NCBI GenBank assembly: GCA_903864275.1
Contig: CAIPFE010000059.1
Coordinates: forward strand, 62,001-126,000
Source: an uncultured Mucilaginibacter sp.
GTDB lineage: Bacteria; Bacteroidota; Bacteroidia; Sphingobacteriales; Sphingobacteriaceae
Length of the DNA: 64,000 nucleotides
Direction of reading: 5' to 3'
Below, one piece after another: positions 60,268-64,000 of this stretch. The position numbers were made by a program, and so were the translations under genes. The notes under the pieces are model-generated. The model saw only the letters and a list, made by a program, of their open reading frames with translations. It searched no databases and was not told where the DNA came from. The first letter of the stretch is position 1. Each line of letters begins with the position of its first letter.

Positions 60268-61749
60268 ATGAGCAAATCAACCGACGAACTTTTTAAGAAT
60301 GTTATATCGCACGCAAAGGAATATGGTTTTGTTTTTCAATCCAGCGAAATTTATGATGGCTTAAGCGCTGTTTACGATTACGGGCAATTTGGCTCTGAAT
60401 TGAAGAACAACATCAAAACCTACTGGTGGAAGGCCATGGTGCAAATGCACGAGAATATAGTTGGGATTGATTCGGCCATATTTATGCACCCCACTATCTG
60501 GAAAGCAAGCGGCCATGTGGACGGTTTTAGTGACCCGATGATCGATAATAAGGATTCGAAAAAGCGTTACCGGGCTGACCAGTTGCTGGAAGACAAAATA
60601 GAACGATATAATAAAGATGGTAAAACAGATAAGGCTGAACTATTACAGGAAGAATTGGATGAGGCATTGAAACTGGAAGACCTCGCCCGCTTAAAAGAAT
60701 TAATTGTAGAACATGAAATCGCAGACCCGATCAGCGGCACCCGCAACTGGACGGAAGTTCGACAGTTTAACCTGATGTTCAGTACGCAGATGGGCGCGGT
60801 GGCTGATGATACCGATGTGGTTTACCTAAGGCCGGAGACAGCCCAGGGAATATTTGTAAATTATTTAAACGTGCAGAAATCAGGCAGGATGAAAATTCCT
60901 TTCGGGATAGCGCAAATTGGAAAGGCGTTCCGTAACGAGGTTATTGCACGTCAGTTTATTATTCGTATGCGCGAGTTTGAGCAGATGGAGATGCAATATT
61001 TTGTACGCCCAGGCACGCAAAAGGAATGGTTTGACAAATGGAAGAAAACACGTTTGGAATGGCACCTGGCCTTAGGCACAGCTCCCGAAAAATACCGTTT
61101 CCATGAGCATACCAAGCTGGCACATTATGCCGATGCTGCTTATGATATTGAATTTGAATTCCCTTTCGGCTTTAAAGAGGTGGAAGGTATCCATAGCCGC
61201 ACCGATTTCGACCTGAGCCAGCACCAGAAGTTCTCGGGTAAAAAGATGCAATATTTTGATCCTGAAATTGATCCTGCTACGGATAAGCCATATGGCAATT
61301 ATATACCTTACGTTATTGAAACATCGATAGGCTTAGACAGGATGTTTTTGCTGACAATGATAAACGCCTATGAGGAAGAGGATTTAAGCACCGAAGAAAA
61401 GCAGGACAGTCGTACGGTTTTAAGGTTGCACCCATGCCTGGCGCCCGTAAAGGCAGCTATTTTTCCATTGATAAAGAAGGACGGTCTGCCCGAAAAGGCC
61501 CGCCAGATAATGGACCGGCTGAAAATTGATTTCAACCTGCAATACGAAGAAAAAGATGCCATCGGCAAACGTTACCGCCGCCAGGATGCCATCGGTACGC
61601 CGTTTTGTATCACTATTGATCACCAAACTTTAGAAGACAACACAGTAACCATCCGCCACCGAGATACCATGGCGCAGGAGCGGGTAAATGCTGATGACCT
61701 GGAGAAAATAATCGGTGATTTAGTTAGCTGGAAGAATTTGTTGAAGTAA
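60268..61749 (+). CDS. glyS: Glycyl-tRNA synthetase, single-chain dimeric type
   Basis: Class II enzyme charging tRNA-Gly. The 493 residues from MSKSTDELFKNVISHAKEYGF have the GlyRS1 core: IVGIDSAIFMHPTIWKASGHVDGFSDPM, TAQGIFVNYLNVQKSGRMKIPFGIAQIGKAFRNE (motif 2 region), then a motif 3 segment YVIETSIGLDRMFLL and the anticodon-binding domain. A longer frame from 60169 adds 33 residues (MERLKLQLQIF...) that lie in a repetitive stretch before the promoter box, so it is not used. A gene for the tetrameric type (glyQ/glyS) is not needed. Confidence 0.95.
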   Translation: MSKSTDELFKNVISHAKEYGFVFQSSEIYDGLSAVYDYGQFGSELKNNIKTYWWKAMVQMHENIVGIDSAIFMHPTIWKASGHVDGFSDPMIDNKDSKKRYRADQLLEDKIERYNKDGKTDKAELLQEELDEALKLEDLARLKELIVEHEIADPISGTRNWTEVRQFNLMFSTQMGAVADDTDVVYLRPETAQGIFVNYLNVQKSGRMKIPFGIAQIGKAFRNEVIARQFIIRMREFEQMEMQYFVRPGTQKEWFDKWKKTRLEWHLALGTAPEKYRFHEHTKLAHYADAAYDIEFEFPFGFKEVEGIHSRTDFDLSQHQKFSGKKMQYFDPEIDPATDKPYGNYIPYVIETSIGLDRMFLLTMINAYEEEDLSTEEKQDSRTVLRLHPCLAPVKAAIFPLIKKDGLPEKARQIMDRLKIDFNLQYEEKDAIGKRYRRQDAIGTPFCITIDHQTLEDNTVTIRHRDTMAQERVNADDLEKIIGDLVSWKNLLK

Positions 61750-61891
61750 TTGTCTGAACCGTTGATTTTTTTGATTTAAATGATTTCGCTGATTTATTTT
61801 CAGGAAAACGATTAAAATTCAATTATCCAGAATTAAGACAAAATTCCTTTTTAATATTGGTGAAACAAATTACCGATAAACTAAATTTCCC

Positions 61892-62893
61892 ATGAAAAAA
61901 CTTGCTTTCGTTACTGCCCTGCTTTCTGTTACTGCTTTCACAGCAGTTTATGCGCAAAGCTATCGTATCGCCAAAACCTTCCATATTAAAAGCGGCGGTG
62001 GCTATGATTATACAACTGTCGATTCGCTGTCGGATAACTTATACCTGTCGCATGGCACCCAGGTCAATATTGTAAACAAAACAACCGGCGACTCGATCGG
62101 CGTTATCAAAACCGATAAAGATGTGCACGGCATTGCGCTGGTGCATGCGCTGGGCAAAGGCTATATTTCAAACGGCGGCGCTAACAGCGCTTTGGTATTC
62201 GACCTGAAAACAAACAAGGTACTTGGCCATGTGCCTACCGGCATGTTTGCCGATGGCATTTTTTACGATACTTTTTCAAAAAAAGTGATCACCTGCAATG
62301 GGCGCAGTAAAAATATGACGGTGATCGACCCGGCGACTGACCAGGCGGTTGCCACTATCCAATTAACCGGTTGGCCCGAATCTGCGGCGAGCGATGGCAA
62401 AGGCAAAATTTATGTAAACAATGCCGAAAAAAGCGAAATTGACGTGATCGATGCTACCACCTATAAAATCTTAAATACCTGGCCGCTGGCGCCCGGCAAA
62501 GGGCCGTCGGGCTTGGCTATCGACAGGAAAACGATGCGCCTGTTTGCAGGTTGCGATGGTAACCTGTTAGTGGTAATGGATGCTAATAATGGCAAAATCG
62601 TTACCACCCTGCCTATTGATGACGAATGTGATGCAGTTGGTTTTGATGTAAAACTTAAAACAGTTTATTCATCAAACGGCGCCGGAACGCTGACGATTAT
62701 AAAAGAGTTAACACCCAATAAATTTGTCGTTGCGCAGGTTCTGAAAACTGAAAAAGGCGCAAGGACACAGGCGGTTGACCAGCTTAGCCACAAAGTTTAT
62801 TTACCAACTGCAGATTTTAAACCCAAAGACCCAAAATCTTTCCGGCCGGCCTCAATACCGGGAACATTCAGGGTGTTGGTGGTTAGCAGGTAG
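61892..62893 (+). CDS. Secreted YncE-like beta-propeller protein
   Basis: 333 residues with signal peptide about 1-21 (MKKLAFVTALLSVTAFTAVYAQ), then a seven-bladed-propeller pattern of repeats with VINxxTGxxVGxI, LVFDLKTNKVLGHVPTG, MTVIDPATDQAVATIQL, IDVIDATTYKILNTWPL and VVMDANNGKIVTTLPI. This matches the YncE/40-residue YVTN repeat group. Function is unknown; YncE-like proteins bind DNA or proteins in a few cases. Convergent with holA. Confidence 0.85.
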   Translation: MKKLAFVTALLSVTAFTAVYAQSYRIAKTFHIKSGGGYDYTTVDSLSDNLYLSHGTQVNIVNKTTGDSIGVIKTDKDVHGIALVHALGKGYISNGGANSALVFDLKTNKVLGHVPTGMFADGIFYDTFSKKVITCNGRSKNMTVIDPATDQAVATIQLTGWPESAASDGKGKIYVNNAEKSEIDVIDATTYKILNTWPLAPGKGPSGLAIDRKTMRLFAGCDGNLLVVMDANNGKIVTTLPIDDECDAVGFDVKLKTVYSSNGAGTLTIIKELTPNKFVVAQVLKTEKGARTQAVDQLSHKVYLPTADFKPKDPKSFRPASIPGTFRVLVVSR

Positions 62894-62901
62894 GTGGGAT
62901 T

Positions 62902-62934
62902 AGATTTGCCAACTTTTAAAAAGTTGACAAATCT
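62902..62934. terminator. Hairpin between yncE-like gene and holA
   Basis: AGATTTGCCAACTTTT pairs with AAAAGTTGACAAATCT (one mismatch) around a one-base loop, followed by TTTTCGGGTTTT. It lies between converging genes and could stop both. Confidence 0.7.
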
Positions 62935-62954
62935 TTTCGGGTTTTAATGTCTTT

Positions 62955-63977
62955 TCAGTGCAAAATCTTAAACACTAATTCCTTCATCAACCCGCCGTGA
63001 TCGGTATTTGAATCCACGCCCTTGCTTTTTACATCATACTCGCGCAGGTAGCTGATGATCTGCATGGTTTTGCCGTAGTTATAGCTGCGGGCGGCCTGTT
63101 CATAATCTTTTAAAAAATATGGGTTAACACCCAGCTCGCGGGCAACATTTTGGGGTGATCTGTCTTTTACATAGTGGTACGTAAGCACCTTGCTGAAAAA
63201 GTTATTTAAATTACCCAAAACCAGTACAATCGGGTTAGCCTTGGGATTGGCCTCAAAATAATTAATGATCTGGTTGGCTTTAAAAGCATCCTTTTTACTC
63301 AAAGCCGTGTGCAGTTCAAAGACATTATATTCCTTACTGATGCCTATGTTATCGTGAATATGCTTCAAGGTAATCTCCTGCCCTGCATTTACATTCAGCA
63401 TGAGTTTTTCAAGCTCATTGGCGATTTTTGAAAGGTCGTTGCCCAGGTATTCCGCCAGCATAAACGTTGCCTGCTGGTTTATTTTATACCCTTTTTCACT
63501 TATAAAATCCTCTATCCAGGCAGGCACTTTGCTATCGTAAAGCGGCGCCGAATCAAAAATAAGCCCGTTTTTTTCAATGGCCTTATATGTTTTTTTACGC
63601 TTATCAAACTTGCCGTATTTATAGCAAAAAACAAGTATGGTACTCGGCAGGGGGTTCTCAAGATAATTCAATAACGGATTAATACTTTTTTTATCAGCAT
63701 CGTCACTCCCCCATTTCATATCCTGGGCCTCCTTTACCAAAACTACCTGGTAATCGGCCATCATAGGGTAACGTTTGGATGCGCCAAGCACGGTCATTAT
63801 GTCCGTATCTTTACCATAAAGCACCGTCTGGTTAAAACCTTTTTCAGCTTCCGGCAGCAGTTTATGCTCCACAAAATTGCTTACAAGATCAATATAATAT
63901 GGCTCCTCCCCATGCAGCAGGTAAAGGGGCTTATACTTTCTATTAGCCAGGTCTTTTATAATATCAGCGGCGTTCAT
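62955..63977 (-). CDS. holA: DNA polymerase III delta subunit
   Basis: Clamp-loader subunit that opens the beta clamp. From the ATG at 63977: 340 residues, MNAADIIKDLANRKYKPLYLLHGEEPYYIDLVSNFVEHKLL, QVVLVKEAQDM, NELEKLMLNVNAGQEITLKHIHDNIGISKEYNVFELHTALSKKD and the C-terminal helical collar region. An in-frame TTG at 63989 adds four residues. It starts close to the right edge of the window; its neighbour lies outside. Confidence 0.92.
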   Translation of the reverse strand: MNAADIIKDLANRKYKPLYLLHGEEPYYIDLVSNFVEHKLLPEAEKGFNQTVLYGKDTDIMTVLGASKRYPMMADYQVVLVKEAQDMKWGSDDADKKSINPLLNYLENPLPSTILVFCYKYGKFDKRKKTYKAIEKNGLIFDSAPLYDSKVPAWIEDFISEKGYKINQQATFMLAEYLGNDLSKIANELEKLMLNVNAGQEITLKHIHDNIGISKEYNVFELHTALSKKDAFKANQIINYFEANPKANPIVLVLGNLNNFFSKVLTYHYVKDRSPQNVARELGVNPYFLKDYEQAARSYNYGKTMQIISYLREYDVKSKGVDSNTDHGGLMKELVFKILH

Positions 63978-64000
63978 ATCAGCGTGCAAATTACAGATTT

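Overview
The window is chromosomal DNA from a member of the Bacteroidota, most likely a Sphingobacteriaceae genome of the Mucilaginibacter/Pedobacter type. This rests on gene content: a gliding-motility/T9SS type B C-terminal domain protein, a ProRS-like single-chain glycyl-tRNA synthetase, an ABC permease fused to an M1 peptidase, RNase Y next to ZapA and PheT, and the block tRNA-Thr/Tyr/Gly/Thr-tuf-tRNA-Trp-secE-nusG-rplKAJL-rpoBC. Several genes also carry the Bacteroidota -7 promoter box TAnnTTTG, and most starts lack a Shine-Dalgarno sequence. No rRNA, prophage, intact insertion sequence or CRISPR array was found.

Layout. 1-1175: 5' part of an arylsulfotransferase-like gene running off the left edge. 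1277-5131: tRNA-modification and maturation genes (tsaC/sua5, CCA-adding enzyme, miaA) around a pRiA4b ORF-3-like gene. 5135-7840: leftward nucleotide-sugar genes (rfbA, rfbD, fcl). 7943-21271: leftward transcription/translation block, in transcription order tuf, tRNA-Trp, secE, nusG, rplK, rplA, rplJ, rplL, rpoB, rpoC, then a DUF3467 gene. 21341-21917: four more tRNA genes. 22106-23765: rpsU-xerC-hpf. 23948-28412: ABC exporter whose permease is fused to an M1 peptidase. 28534-34868: mixed metabolism (acyl-CoA dehydrogenase, GyrI-like, apt, ComEA-like, an OlsF-like lipid acyltransferase, a lipoprotein, an Mpo1-like protein). 34915-39858: rny, zapA, a coiled-coil gene, pheT. 40131-53994: accessory region with radC, secreted small proteins, a GAF/PAS histidine-kinase-like protein without an ATPase domain, a Fic protein, an EVE protein, CBM9-like, retropepsin-like and T9SS proteins, a thioesterase, a DPP-IV-like peptidase and an orphan HigA. 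54138-63977: dnaE, a carboxypeptidase-D-like protein, an esterase-TPR protein, glyS, a YncE-like protein and holA.

The most unusual signal is not a gene. Many intergenic gaps hold a palindrome whose arms are two to four imperfect copies of a short word of about 7-11 nt, followed after a loop by the reverse complement. The word differs between loci (GATTTCGGA, GATTTACGA, GGTTCATT, GAGATTTGAGAT, GTTGTAAA, GTTGATTAAG, GTTTGCAG, AAGCTAAA, GAATGTTGA). At eleven genes (tsaC, cca, the pRiA4b-like gene, the DUF3467 gene, rpoB, rplK, nusG, radC, two small secreted-protein genes and the DPP-IV-like gene) the repeat begins within about 0-3 nt of the stop codon, and in cca it supplies the stop. Such elements lie inside the rpl-rpo cluster and between consecutive tRNA genes. 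Three other MITE-like hairpins (39985-40097, 46333-46384, 57747-57849) belong to different families. No transposase for any of them is present in the window.

All calls come from reading the sequence. No database search, folding or genome-wide count was run, so family names rest on recognised motifs and functions are inferred from family membership.
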